From assembly GCF_002099425.1 (NCBI RefSeq), contig NW_018344286.1, positions 434,001 through 498,000 of the forward strand: a DNA stretch of 64,000 nt. The letters run 5' to 3'. Of the stretch, positions 44,438-57,997 are shown in pieces (the first letter of the stretch is position 1; every line of letters starts with the position of its first letter). The notes below the pieces were generated by a model. It saw only the letters and a program-made list of their open reading frames with translations, did not search any database and was not told where the DNA came from. This stretch comes from Phascolarctos cinereus. Its lineage: Eukaryota > Chordata > Mammalia > Diprotodontia > Phascolarctidae. The translations under genes were made by a program, and so were the position numbers.

Positions 44438-45959
44438 CAGTGGTGGAGCCAAGATGACAGAGAAAAAGCAGTGACTTGCTTGAGTTCTCCCCAAACCCCT
44501 CCAAATACCCATAAAAAATGGCTCTAAACAAATTAGAAAGCAGCAGAACCCGCACAAAGACAGAGTGAAACAAATTTCCAGTCCAAGACAGCCTGGATGG
44601 TTGATCAGAAAGGTATATCATGGCCAGGCAGGGAGGGAGAACAGTTTGGTGTGGGCACACAGACAAATCAGGCCTCAGAAAACCTGGAACAGGCCTCAGA
44701 CGACTGAATCACAGACAGCTGTGGAGGTATCCAGACTTCTCAACCCATGAACACCAAAGACAACTTAGAAGGTCAGTAGGAAAAGTCTATATCTGCTGTG
44801 GGAGTGAAGCTTGGTCCCAGCCTCAGTCCTTGAGTGCAGCCTTGAGTCTGTGGCTGCTTCCAGAGCTTCTGGCCCACAGACTGAGGGGGAATTGGGTGGC
44901 TGATCAGATGGGGATTGCAGGGATTTCTCTGCTGGTTCAGGATTCTCTTGCTTTGCCCGTGCTTGGATCTGGGTCACAGTTCTGGGTGGCAGTCCTGGGG
45001 CAAAGGGGGGCACTAGCATGGTGAAGCTTTTAGTGGAGGTGCAGAGGAAATCACTCATAGGCCAGAGCACAGGACAGGAAAAGAATAAATACATTGACCT
45101 TGATCATACCACCTTGGAAGAACTGAAAATTTATAGGTCCCTAGAAGTATCTCTTAAAACAGCTGCACAAAACCCTTGAAGCTTTAGACAGTACATTCTC
45201 CACATTGGAAGCAGACCCCTACTTTAATGAAGAGTTTATAACTCAAGTAATTGGCTAGGATCATGAGCAAACTTCACAAACAAAAAAAAAGTCAGACCAT
45301 AGAATCTTTCTTTGGTGACAAAGAGGATCAAAACATACAACCAGAAGAAGACAACAAAGTCAAAGTTCCTACATCTAAAACATCCAAGAAAAATATGAAT
45401 TGGTTCCATGCCATGGAAGAGCTCAAAAAGGATTTTGAGAAGCAAGTAAGAGAAATAGCAGAAAAACTGGGAAGAGGAATGAGAGTGATGCAAGAAAATC
45501 ATGAAAAACAAGTCAACAGCTTGCTAAAGAAGACCCAGAAAAACACTGAAGAAAATAACACCTTAAAAAATAGCCTAACCCAAATGGCAAAAGGGGTCCA
45601 AAGAGCCAATCAGGAGAAGAATGCCCTAAAAATCAAAATTGACCAAATGGAAAAGGAAGTCCAAAAGCTTCCTGAAGAAAATACTTTCTTAAAAATTAGA
45701 ATGGAGCAATTGGAAGCTAGTGACTTTATGAGAAATCAAGACACTGTAAAACAAATTCAAAAGAATGAAAAATTAGAAAACAATGCGAAATATCTCATTG
45801 GAAAATAGATGCAGGAGAGAGAATTTAAAAATCATTGGACTATCTGAAAGCCATGATAAAAAAAAAAGAGCGTAGACATCACCTTTCAAGAAATTATCAA
45901 GGAAAAGTGCCCTGATATTTTAGAATCAGAGGAAAAAATAGAAATTGAAAGAATCCACC
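44438..45959 (+). mobile_element. L1-A 5' part: 5' UTR and ORF1 start
   Basis: Starts 'gtggtggagccaagatgaca', the usual opening of marsupial L1. ORF1 opens at ATG 45263 and is open for 181 codons to 45808: MSKLHKQKKSQTIESFFGDK, then a long coiled coil (EENNTLKNSLTQMAKGVQRA). It is followed by more ORF1 in another frame up to 'attgaaagaatccacc' at 45959, where L1-B is inserted. It resumes at about 53817. ORF1 proteins of L1 bind RNA as coiled-coil trimers. Confidence 0.8.
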
Positions 45960-47067
45960 GGCCTAGAGGAGCAGTAGCGAACAGCAGTGTTTGCATAAGG
46001 AGCAGAGGAAAACTGGAAATACTGAGGAAAAAGACTACTTTAGGCCTCTGTATGGCAATTAGTCTCAGGGTCCTGCAGAGAGGCAACATTTAAAGAGAAC
46101 ATCATGAGTACTCTAAGAAGTGATCAAAAGTCTTCCATCCCTTCCAGGTTTCTGGGAGCCAAGATGGCTGGGGTAAAAAGATAGCTGCTCTCACCCTCCC
46201 CTATCAAACTCTGAAAGCCCAGAAAATATTGCCCCAGGAAAAACCCTGGAACAGCTGAACCAGAAGAAAGATGGGGAGCAGCAGTGCAGTAGCCCAGGTA
46301 GCTTGAGGGATTAATGGGAAAGGCCCCTCTTGCCCTGGGGGAAGGGGAGCAGTACAGAATGGGAAGTGTCCCAGCAAGCTAGTGGAAAGCCCCATTTTAG
46401 CACCCCAGGAGGAGATCCTGAAACCCAGGTGATGGAGCAGGCAAACACCAACACCTAGACCTCCCAGTGCCTCAGGGAGGGTGATGGAACCAGTGGAAAC
46501 CAGCTCAGAAAACCACCAGGTGCCTCAGCATTCTACAGCAAACAGGTCTACCAGTGCCTCAGCAAAAATAAGGGAAGCAGTACTACAATGGGCCCCAGGC
46601 AGATAAACACCCTGCAACATCCATCTGAAAGGAGCTGAAGAAAGCAAAAGGAAAGGAAAAGCAGGCAACTGTATAGATGCCCAAGAATTCCAGCCTTGCT
46701 GATTCCAGCCCAACACCAGGTAAGCTACCAAAACCCTACAGCCTCCAATTGCCAATATCAGAGACTCCAGCACACACAGCCAGTGACCAAAACCTAGGCT
46801 TCCAACACAAGAAGCTTGGGTCAGTGCCCTCTGCTCCCCAGCAGGAGAGTTCAATCTCTTTAATGGCCAGAGAATAAGGAAACACCATGAGCAAAAAGAA
46901 ATGCACCATAGATTCATGACAAGAGTGAAGATCAAGGCAGAAATTCTGAAGAGGACAACATTGTCAACAAACCCACATCTACAACCTCAAAAGGGAATAT
47001 GAACTCATCTGAAGCCCAAAAAGCTTTCTTAGAAGAGCTCAAGAAGAACTTTAAAAGTCAAATCAGA

Positions 47068-48235
47068 TACATTAAATTGAAAAGTTTTTGCACAAACAGG
47101 GCCAATGCAACTAAGATTAGAAGGAAAGTAGAAAATTGGGAAAGAAATTTTACAACCAGTCTCTCTGATAAAGGCCTCATTTCTAAAATATATAGACAAC
47201 TAAGGCAAATTTATAAGAACACAAGCCATTCCCCAATTGATAAATGGTCAAAGGACATGAACAGACAGTTCTCAGATGAAGAAATTAAAGCCATCTATAG
47301 TCATATGAAAAAATGTTCTGAATCATTATTGATTGGAGAAATGAAAATCAAAACAACTCTGAGGTACCACGTCACACCTATCAGATTGGCCAACATGACA
47401 AAACAGGAAAATGATAAATGTTGGAGAAGATGTGGAAAAATTGGAACACTAATACATTGTTGGTGGAGTTGTGAAATGATCCAATCATTTTGGAGAACAA
47501 TTTGGAACTATGCCCAAAGGGCTACAAAAATGTGCATACCATTTGATCCAGCAATGGCACTTCTAGGGGCTATATCCCAAAGAAATCAAACAAATGGGAA
47601 AAGGACCCACATGTACAAAAATATTCATAGCAGCTCTTTTTGTGGTGGCAAAGAATTGGAAATTGAGAGGATGCTCATCAACTGGGGGAATGGATGAGCA
47701 AGCTGTGGTATATGAATGTAATAGAATACTATTGTGCTATAAAAATGATGAACAGGCTGACTTCAGAAAAACCTGGAAAGACTTATATGGTCTGATGCTG
47801 AGTGAAGTGAACAGAACCAAGAGAACATTGTACACAATAACAGCCACGTTGTGCAATGACTAATATTGTTAAACTGAACCCTTCTCAGCATTACAAGGAT
47901 CTAAGACATCTCCAGAGGCCTCGGGATAGAAAATGCTATCCACATCCAAAGAAAGGACTATGGAAGTCGAATCGCTATCACTTATTTTTACCTTCTGTTG
48001 AGTTTTGTTTCATCTTTTTGATGGTCCCTCCTATTGGTTTTAATTTTTACTTAAAACTTCACTAACGTGAAAATGTTTAATAGGAATGTAAATGTATAGC
48101 CTGTATCAGATTGTGTGCCATCTTGGGGAGGGTGGTGGGGAGGAAGGGGGAGAAAAATTTCCAACTCAAAAGCATATGGAAGTGACTGTTGATAAATCTA
48201 AATAAATTAATAAAATTTAAAAAAAATAAAATAAA
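47068..48235 (+). mobile_element. L1-C, 5'-truncated, inserted in ORF1 of L1-B
   Basis: A 1.17 kb truncated L1 holding the ORF2 C terminus. Its open frame runs 46999-47697 because host sequence and insert happen to join in frame: CTNRANATKIRRKVENWERN, CWRRCGKIGTLIHCWWSC. It ends in an A-rich tail. It is flanked by AAAAGTCAAATCAGA at 47053-47067 and 48236-48250, a 15-bp perfect duplication of L1-B ORF1 sequence. Close in sequence to the end of L1-B itself. Confidence 0.9.
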
Positions 48236-50723
48236 AAAAGTCAAATCAGAGAATTAGGAGAGTCCTTAAAAAATACAATTGGCCAACTGGAAAAAAAGTA
48301 CACTGAAGAAAACAAATCCCTAAAAAAATACAATTGGCCAATGAAGGAAGTACAAAACTAACAGAAGAAAACAATTGTTAAAAAATAGAATTGGACAAAT
48401 GGAAACTAATGACTCTATGAAGAGCAAGAATCAGTCAAACAGAAACAAAAAAATGAAAATAAAAATAGATGAAAATGTAAAATACCTGATTGGTAAAACA
48501 ACTGCCCTGGAAAATTGATCCAGGAGAGACAATTTAAAAATTATTGGCCTACCTGAAAATCATGATGATAAAAAGAGCCTGGATGGTATCTTTCAGGAAA
48601 TCATAAAGGAAAACTGCCCTGAAGTCCTAGAACCAGAAGGTAAAATAACCATAGAAAGAATCCACTAATCCCTGAAAGAGATCCCAAATTGACAAACCAA
48701 GGAATATAGCAAAATTCCAAAATTACCAGATGAAAGAGAATGCTGCAAGCAGCCAGAAAGAAAAATTTAAATATCATGGAACCACAGTCAGGATTACACA
48801 GGACCTTGCAGCTTCTACATTAAAAGACCAGGGTGGAACATGATATTCCAAAGGCAAAGGAGCTTGGATGCAGCCAAGGATCAATACCCAGCAAAAATGA
48901 GCATGATTTTTCAAGGGAGGAGATGGATATTCAATGAAATAGGGACTTCCAAACTTCCTGATAAAAAGACCAGAGCTCAACAAAAAATTTGATCTTCAAG
49001 TACAGACTCAAGAAGACATAAAAAGGTAAATGGGACAGAAGATACAATATGTTGTTAATAAGGGCCTGTTTAAACCCTACAAGGGAAGATGACACTTGCA
49101 ACCTTGAGAACTGTATTGTTATTACACCATGTTAAAGGAGTATACATAAAAGGGTGGATATTAGTTGACTTTGATGTAATGATAAAAAAAATCTAATCAA
49201 GTGGGTTAAATGGATCCAAATAAGTGGATTAATCTGATCTTAGAAAATGTACTGAGAAAGGAGGAGGCAGACAAGGGTAAATTACATTACAGGAAAAGAC
49301 ACAAAATCCTATTACAGCAGAGGGAAAGAAGGGAGGGTGAGCATTGTTTGAACCTTACTCTCATCAGATTTGGCTCAAGAAGGGAATAACAATCAGTTAG
49401 GTATAGAAATCTAACTTGCCCTATAGGCAGTAGGAGGGAAAAGGGGAAAGAAAAGGGAGGGGAAGAAGGGAGGGAAGAAGCAGTAAGAGTAAAGGGGAAG
49501 AAAAGGGAAAGGGATAATAAAAGGGAGGAGGGACTGAAGGAGGTGGTGGTCAAAAGCAAAACACTAGTGAGGGGGAAAAAAGAAGGAGAAAGAAAAGCAT
49601 AAATAGGGGGAAAGGATGGAGAAAAAGACACAGATAGTAATCATAACTGTGAATGTGAATGGGATGAACTCTCCCATAAAATGGAAGCAGATAGCAGAAT
49701 GGATTAAAAAACATAATCCTACAATATGTTGTTTACAGGAAACACATTTGAAAAAGTGACACATACAGGGTAAAGGTAAAAGGCTGGAGCAGAATATATT
49801 ATGCTTCAGCTGAAGTAAAAAAAGCAGGGGTAGCAATCCTGATCTCAGACAAAGCAAAAGCAAAAATAGATCTAATCAAAAGAGATAAGGAAGGAAACTA
49901 CATCCTGCTAAAAGGCACCATAGACAATGAAGTAATATCATTACTAAACATATATGCACCAAATGGTATAGCATCCAAATTCTTAGAGGAGAAGTTCAGG
50001 GAGTTACAGGAAGAAATAGACAGCAAAACTATACTAGTGGGGGACCTGAACCTCCCTCTCTGACTAGATAAGTCTAACCACAAAATAAACAAGAAAGAAG
50101 TTAAGGAGGTGAATAGAACATTAGAAAAGTTAGGTATGATAGACCTCTGGAGAAAACTGAATGGGGATAGAAAGGAATATACTTTTTCTCGGTGGTACAT
50201 GGCACATACACAAAAATTGACCATGTACTAGGGCATAAAACCTCACAATCCAATGCAGAAAGGCAGAAATATTAAATGCATCCTTTTCAGATCATGATGC
50301 AATAAAAATTATATGTAATAAAGGGCCATGGAAAGATAGACTAAAAAATAATTGGAAACTAAATAATCTAATCCTAAAAAATGATTGGGTCAAACAACAA
50401 ATCATAGAAACAATCAATTTCATTCAAGAGAATGACAATAATGAGACAACATACCAAAACTTGGGATGCGAAAGCAGTTCTTAGGGGAAGTTTTATATCT
50501 CTAAATGCTTACATAAATAAAATAGAAAAAGAGAGATTAATGAATTGGGCATACAATAAAAAAACTAGAAAAAAAATTAAAAATCCTCAATAAACACCAA
50601 ATTAGAAATATTGAAAACCAAAGGAAAAATTAAAAAATTGAAATTAAGAAAACTATTGAACTAATAAATAAAACTAAGAGCTGGTTTTATGAAAAAAAAT
50701 AAAATAGATAAACCTTTGGTTAA

Positions 50724-51221
<498 letters not shown>

Positions 51222-53490
51222 TAGCAAATAGATTACAGCAACTTATCACAAGAATAATACACTATGACCAGGTAGGATTTATACCAGGAATGCAGGGTTG
51301 GTTCAATATTAGGAAAACTATCAGCATATTGAGCATATCAACAAAAGAAACCACATGATCATCTCAATAGATGCAGAAAAAGCTTTTGATAAAATACAAC
51401 ACCCATTATCACTAGAAAGCAATAAAATGGAGTCTTCCTTAAAATAATAAATAGCATATCTAAAACCTTCAGCAAGCATTATATGTAATGGGGACAGGCT
51501 AGAAGCATTTCCAATAAGATCGGGGTGAAACAAGGATGTCCATTATCACCACTGTTATTCAATATTGTACTGGAAATTAGCTTTAGCAATAAGAGAAGAA
51601 AAAAAATTGAAGGCATTAGAATAGGCAAAGAAGAAACAAAGCTATCACTCTTTGCAGATGACATGATGATATACTTAGAGAATCCTAGAGAATCAAGTAA
51701 AAAACTACTTGAAATAATAAACAACTTTAGCAAAGTTGCAGGCTATAAAATAAACCCACATAAATCATCAGCATTTCTATATATTACCAACAAAGCCCAA
51801 CAGCAAGAGATAGAAAGAGAAATCCCATTTAAACTTACTGTAGACATTATAAAATATTTAGGAGTCTACCTCCTGAAACAAACCCAGGAACTCTATGAAC
51901 ACAATTACAAAACACTTTTCACACAAATAAAATCAGATCTAAATAATTGGAAAAACATCAGTTGCTCATGGGTAGGCCGAGCTAATATAATAAAAATGAC
52001 AATCCTACCTAAGCTAATTTACTTATTCAGTGCCATACCAATCAAACTACCAAAAAATTATTTTATAGAGTTAGAAAAAATAATAACAAGATTCATTTGG
52101 AAAAAAAAGGTCCAGAATATCAAAGGAACTAATGAAAAGAAATGCAGGGGAAGGTGGCCTAGCAATTCCAGATCTTAAATTGTATTATAAAGCAGCAATC
52201 ATCAAAACTGCTTGGTACTGGCTAAGAAATAGAGGTGGATCAGTGGAATAGGTTAAATATGCAAGACACAGTAGTCAATGACTATAGTAATCTATTATTT
52301 GATAAACCCAAAGACCCCAGCTTCTGGGATAAGAACCCACTCTTTGAAAAAAACTGCTGGGAAAACTGGAAAAGAGTATGGCAGAAACTAGGCATAGACC
52401 CAAATCTCACACCATATACCAAAATAAAGTCAAAATGGGTTCATGACTTAGATATAAAGGCTGATACTAAGTAAACTGGGAGAACAAGGAATAGTTTACC
52501 TATCAGATCTATGGAGAACAGAAGAATTCATGACCAAACAGGAGATAGAGAACATTATGAAAAGCAAAATGGATAATTTTGATTACATTAAATTGAAAAG
52601 TTTTTGCACAAACAAAGCCAATGCAACTAAGATTAGAAGGAAGGTAGAAAATTGGGAAAGAATTTTTACAACCAGTCTCTCTGATAAAGGCCTCATTTCT
52701 AAAATAATAGAGAATTAAGACAAATTTATAAGAATACAAGCCATTCCCCAATTGATAAATGGTCAAAGGATATGAACAGACAGTTCTCAGATGAAGAAAT
52801 TAAAGCCATCTATAGTCATATGAAAAAATGCTCTAAATCATTATTGATTAGAGAAATGCAAATCAAAACAACTCTGAGGTACCACATCACACCTATCAGA
52901 TTGGCCAACATGACAAAACAGGAAAATGATAAATGTTGGAGAAGATGTGGGAAAATTGGAACACTAATGCATTGTTGGTGGAGTTGTGAAATGATCCAAC
53001 CATTTTGGAGAACAATTTGGAACTATGCCCAAAGGGCTACAAAAATGTGCATACCCTTTGACCAGCAATAGCACTTCTAGGGCTATATCCCAAAGAGATC
53101 AACAAATGGGAAAAGGACCCACATGTACAAAAATATTCATAGCAGCTCTTTTTGTGGTGGCAAAGAATTGGAAATTGAGAGGATGCCCATCAATTGGGGA
53201 ATGGCTGAGCAAGTTGTGGTATATGAATGTAATGGAATACTATTGTGCTATAAGAAATGATGAACAGGCTGACTTCAGAAAAACTGGAAAGACTTGTATG
53301 GTCTGATGCTGAGTGAAGTGAGCAGAACCAAGAGGACTTCGTATACAATAACAGCCACACTGTGCGATGACTAATATTGACAAACTTAGCCCTTCCCAGC
53401 AATACGAGGATCTAAGATCCAAAGGTCTCATGATATAAAATGCTATCCACATCCAAAGAAAGAACTACGGAATTTGAATTGCTATTTTTT

Positions 53491-53668
53491 TTTCCTCTTC
53501 TGTTGTGTTTTGTTTCCTCTTTTTGGTGGTTCCTCCTGTTAGTTCTAATTCTTACTTACAACATCACTAATGTGAAATTTTTTCCTCTTCTGTTGTGTTT
53601 TGTTTCCTCTTTTTGGTGGTTCCTCCTGTTAGTTCTAATTCTTACTTACAACATCATAATGTGAAAAT
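53491..53668 (+). repeat. 90-bp tandem duplication in the L1-B 3' UTR
   Basis: The block starting TTTCCTCTTCTGTTGTGTTT at 53491 is repeated at 53581. Both copies run on through 'tgttagttctaattcttact' and are almost identical. Confidence 0.95.
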
Positions 53669-53816
53669 GTTTAATAGGACTGTATATGTATAGCCTATAT
53701 CAGATTGTGCACCATCTTGGGGAGGGTGGTGGGGTGAAAGGGGGAGAAAAAAATTAAACTCTAAAGCATATGGAAGTGATTATTGATAAATCAAAATCAG
53801 TTAATTTAAAAAAAAG

Positions 53817-54396
53817 AAGGATCCACCAATAACCTGAAAGAGATCCCCAAAAGAAAACTCCTAGGAATATTGTAGCCAAATTCCAGAGTTTCCACGTCAA
53901 GGAGAAAATATTACAAGCATCCAGAAAGAAACAATTCAAGTGTGGTGAAAACACAATCAAGATAACACAAGATTTAGAAGCTTTTACATTAAGGGACCAC
54001 AAGGATTAGAATAGAATGTTCCAGAGGGCAAAGGAGATAGAATTACAACCAAGAATCACCTATCCGGCAAAAGTGAGTATAATTCTTCAGGGGAAAAAAT
54101 GGATATTCAGTGAAACAGAGGAATTTCAAGCATTCTTGATGAAAAGACCAGAGCTAAGTAGAAAATTTGAGTTTCAGATAAAAGACTCATGTGAAACATG
54201 AAGAGGTAAACAGGAAAGGGATATCATAAGAGACTTATTAAGGTTGAGCTGTTTATATTCTGCATAGAAAGATGATATTTGTAACTCATGGATCCTTTGT
54301 CAGTATTAGAGTAGTTGGAGGAAAAAAATTATCTGTATGTACACACACACACACACATATGTATTTAGAGAGGGCACACACACACATATATAGATA

Positions 54397-54461
<65 letters not shown>

Positions 54462-55036
54462 TTAGAGAGAGAGTTGAAGATGAAGGGGTGATATCTGGAG
54501 AATAAAATTAAGAGGTGAGAAAGGATTATATGGGGAGAAGGAGAAAGGTAGAGGTAGAGTGGGGTAAATTATCTCACATAAAACAGACAAGAGGAGGCTT
54601 TTACAGTGGAGGGGAAATGGGGGAAGGTGAGAAGGAATGAGTGAATCTTATTCTCATCGGATTTGGCTTAAGGAGGGAATAGCATACACACTCAATTGGG
54701 TATGGAAATCTATCTTACCCTACAGGAAAATAGGGAGGAAGGGGATAAGAGAGCAGATGGGTGATAGAGGGGAGGGCAGATTGGGGAAGAGGTTAGTCAG
54801 AAGCAAACACTTCTAAGGAGGAACAAGGTAAAAAGAGAGAATAGGATAAATGGGGAGGAGGGATAGGGTGATGGGAAATATAGTTAGTTTTCCACAACAT
54901 GACTACTATGGAAGTGTTTTGCATGACTACACATGTACAACCAGTATTGAGTTGCTTGCCTTCTCAATGAGGGTAGGTGGGGAGGGAGAAAGGGAGAAAA
55001 TTTGGAAGCCAAAGTTTTAAAAACAAATGTTAAAAA
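53817..55036 (+). mobile_element. L1-A 3' part: ORF1 end, spacer, 3' UTR, no ORF2
   Basis: 53817-54201 is the rest of ORF1; the frame 54016-54201 reads LQPRITYPAKVSIILQGKKW and FLMKRPELSRKFEF, the conserved L1 ORF1 C-terminal domain, and ends at a stop. 54240-54880 matches the inter-ORF spacer of L1-B (compare 'cttattctcatcggatttgg' with 49350-49375). Then, where ORF2 should start, the sequence passes straight to an L1-like 3' UTR ('gcatgactacacatgtacaa', 'gccttctcaatgaggg') with an A-rich tail near 55036. This is the layout of a HAL1 (ORF1-only) element. Confidence 0.65.
54341..54455. repeat. (CA)n/(TG)n/(TA)n compound microsatellite
   Basis: CA units, then a gap, then TG units and about 18 TA units, then TGTA units, within the L1-A spacer. 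Confidence 0.9.
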
Positions 55037-55302
55037 ATATATATTTTCACATACAACTGGGAAATAAGATATGCAGGCAATGGGGTATAGAAATCTATCC
55101 TGCCCTACAGGAAAATTGAGGGGGAATGGGGATAAGAGAAGTGGGGGAGAGACAGAAGGGAGGGTAGATCAGGGGAAAGGGTATTCAGAATGTACGCCAT
55201 CTTTGGGTGGTGGGAGGGGTGAGAAGGGGAGAAAATTTGGAACTCAAAACCTTGTGGAAGTGAATGTTGAAAACTAAAAATAAATTAATTTTAAAAAAAA
55301 CC
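55037..55302 (+). mobile_element. Second L1/HAL1-like spacer-3' UTR piece
   Basis: Repeats the pattern of the preceding piece: spacer ('atagaaatctatcctgccct', 'gggaatggggataagagaag') joined directly to an L1 3' end ('cgccatctttgggtggtggg', 'gtggaagtgaatgttgaaaa', 'aaataaattaattt') and an A tail. Confidence 0.65.
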
Positions 55303-57330
55303 CTCCTCACATCTCCTGCTCTTTCTTTCCACTGCCTCCTGTCTTCTCCAGAAGATCATATCTTCAGTATTCCCGCTGGTCAAAAGCCATTGTCAATCAG
55401 TTCCTTCCCTACCACACCCAAATATGCCCACATCTCATATGTCTGGGAAAAACAAAAGAACAAAACACCAGACCTTCATTAGATCCTATCATCTCCTCAA
55501 GCTTTTCTCCTATATGTTTCCCTTTCTCAGCAAAACTGGGGAAGTTTACATTGCCTGCCTCTATTTCTTAGTCTCACTCGCTGCTCAAACCTTAACACTG
55601 TCTTCTGACCTCATCACTCTATTGAGTCAAACAGTTTCTTTGAAAGTGATGAGTGATGTAATTGCTAAACCTGAGATCTTTTCTCGGTGCTCAGCCTGCA
55701 CCTATTTGCTGCATTTGACATTGGTGACCACCTGTGCCTGGAGCCTTTGTCCTTTCTGGGTCTTTGTCGCCCATCCCTCTACTAGCTGGCCCAACTGACC
55801 TCTCCTTTCTGACTTTCCTTTTCTGCCTCATTATTCCCTCATGCCTTGGAATGATGAACATTCCAGAAGGCCCTTTCCTGGGCCCTCCTTCTCTACCTGC
55901 TTTTAGTGAGAGGGCTAACAGCTCTCATGTATTTATCATCTCTCTACTACTGGGCTTCAATCCCACATCACCAATTGCCTATTGGACATTAGAACACATA
56001 GACTTACATGTAGCATGTTTAAAAGTGAATTACTCTTCTCTCTAAACTTCTTTTCCCAACGACCTTTTCTTTTCTGTCAGAGGCGCCCCATGCTTCCAAT
56101 GGCCCAGGTTTGTAACCTCAGCAGTACCCTGGCCTTTCCCTCTGGACCTACATGTCATTGGCAAATCTTGCTGTTTCTACCTTCACCTCTCTCTCATCCC
56201 CTCCCCCTCCCTCTTCCTCTATCTTTCTCATCCCTCCTCCCATCTCTTTCTCCCTCTCTCTCCCTCTCTACTCCCTCCTTCCTCTCTCTCTTCCTCTCTT
56301 CTCTCCTCTTTTGGCCTCGATACTCACTCACACAAGCAATTCTCTTCATTTGGATTCTCCTACATAATTGCCATCCATTTGCTGTCCCTGCCTCATCTCT
56401 TTCCCCTATAGCCTATCCTACACATGGCTGCCAAAGTAACTTTCTTTTTAATTTTTCAAGCAACAGGTGTTTTAAAAACTACTCTGTTCCTTCCTCTACC
56501 CTTCCCAGTTAAACTCGTCACATAGCTACAAAGTTCAGCAAAACAAATCCTCCCATTATGTTCAGTCGTGTCTGACTCCTCCATGATTCCATTTGCCATT
56601 TCTTTCTCCAGTTCATTTTACAGATGAGGAAACTGAGGCAAACAGGGTTAAGTGACTTAAGTGCCCAGGGCCACACAGCTAGTGTCTGAGGCCAGATTTG
56701 GACCTCAGGAAGAGGAGTTTTCCTGACTCCAAGCCCTTCACTGTGCACTATGGTGCCCTCTAGCACCCCATAAGTTCATCACCTGTCAGGTAAGTGGCAA
56801 GTTTTATCTTTGTTCTCAGTTTATCACTGGTTATAAAGACTTTTCAAGTGGTTTTCCTCTGCTATCATTGTATAAATTTCTCCAAAAGTATTTTTCCTCA
56901 TGCACAGATCTGATGTGACTCCTTTACATCCCCTGCTACAGTGGTCACCTATTAACATCTAGGATTAAAGACAAACTCTTTAAGGTTTTAAAACCCTTCA
57001 CCACCTCATTGGCCATTACTGACCCTCCAGCATGTGATAATTTAGCCAAACAAGTATGCCTTGTTGCTTACTGCCCACCACCCCTTATCCTCATTCCTCC
57101 CATCTTGGCATGAAGCCTTTCCCGATAGTCCCCAGCTGCTGGTACCATTCCTCTAAAACGACCTTGAATGCATTTCCATGTGATCATAAGTTTTACATTT
57201 ATACTATCCGCAGTCTTACATACTAATATTCCCCATTAGTATGTAAGCTCCTCAAATATTGGGATTATTCTTTGTATCCCAAGTGCCCTATAGGGCAGTG
57301 CCCTAGAACATAGATCTTGGGACCGATGCT
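55303..57330 (+). mobile_element. L2/L3 (CR1-clade) LINE: RT to 3' end
   Basis: Third large copy of this LINE group. RT pieces at 55370-55800 and the C-terminal block at about 56090-56190 (PMAQVCNLSSTLAF for family VAQARNLGVILDSSLSF; then CHWQILLFLP). The 3' region is at 56400-56520 and 56850-57330 ('acctattaacatctaggatt', 'aaacccttcaccacctcatt', 'agtatgtaagctcctcaaat'). It is interrupted by a SINE at 56525-56765. Not functional. Confidence 0.7.
56525..56766 (-). mobile_element. MIR/THER1-type SINE inside the LINE, antisense
   Basis: 'tcagtcgtgtctgactcctc', 'attttacagatgaggaaact', 'gggttaagtgacttaagtgc', 'ccacacagctagtgtctgag', 'gcactatggtgccctctagc'. Antisense relative to the host LINE. Confidence 0.8.
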
Positions 57331-57439
57331 TAAATGATGTGGGAAGGGATGAGGCATCTATGAATGTTATAGGAGGGGGAAAGTAGCTGATTTTAGAGAC
57401 AAGATATTTCTGTACGTATGCAGAGACAGGGGAATAACT

Positions 57440-57760
57440 GGGCTTTTCACAAGCCTCATTCTCCTTGACCTCTCAGGAGCTGTTGACTCTATAGAGATCA
57501 CTCTCTTCTGGGTTTGGGGACACCCTTCTTTCCTCTCTGAAGGCCAGTCCCAGCTCTGGGTGCCTGCTGTCTCCTCCCTTCTCCCCCAACATGCCTCGAA
57601 TGTTCTCTCTCACTACTGGCCTCCTAGGCTTCAGCTAAATTCCAGTCATTCAGATTGGGAACTCCTTCTTGGCAGGGCCAGACTTTGGCCTCCATTTTAT
57701 GTTCCCAGGACTAAGCAATCCCTGGCACAAGTTTATTGATTAACTTTAGTTATATGCTCA
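57440..57760 (+). mobile_element. L2 fragment with 3' end
   Basis: 'ctccttgacctctcaggagc' (the family's LDLSAAFD region), then 'gggaactccttcttggcagg' and 'aatccctggcacaagtttat'. A short plus-strand L2 with internal loss. Confidence 0.55.
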
Positions 57761-57997
57761 ATAATATGCTCAAGATAAATCTGAGTTCTTCTGTTACTCT
57801 GTGGTTCCAAAAGGCATGATGAGAAGAAGATACACTTCTATGATAAAATGAAGGATTGAGCATTCTGATTCCAGGGTAAGAAGCCATTATTACTCCTGCC
57901 TTTCAATGAAAAGATGCAGTCAGTAAGTCAACATCCACAAGAACCCTGCTACAGTCCTTGGGATGGCTCAAGGTACCAGTAATCTACTTTTTTTTTT

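Noticed and set aside
45251-45808. Coiled-coil protein of about 185 residues as a host gene
   Set aside because: It is L1 ORF1: it follows an L1 5' UTR and continues into more ORF1 sequence.
51525-52178. 217-residue frame with an FADDM box as a host reverse transcriptase
   Set aside because: Part of the L1-B ORF2, with L1 endonuclease and Cys-rich end on the same strand and an A tail.
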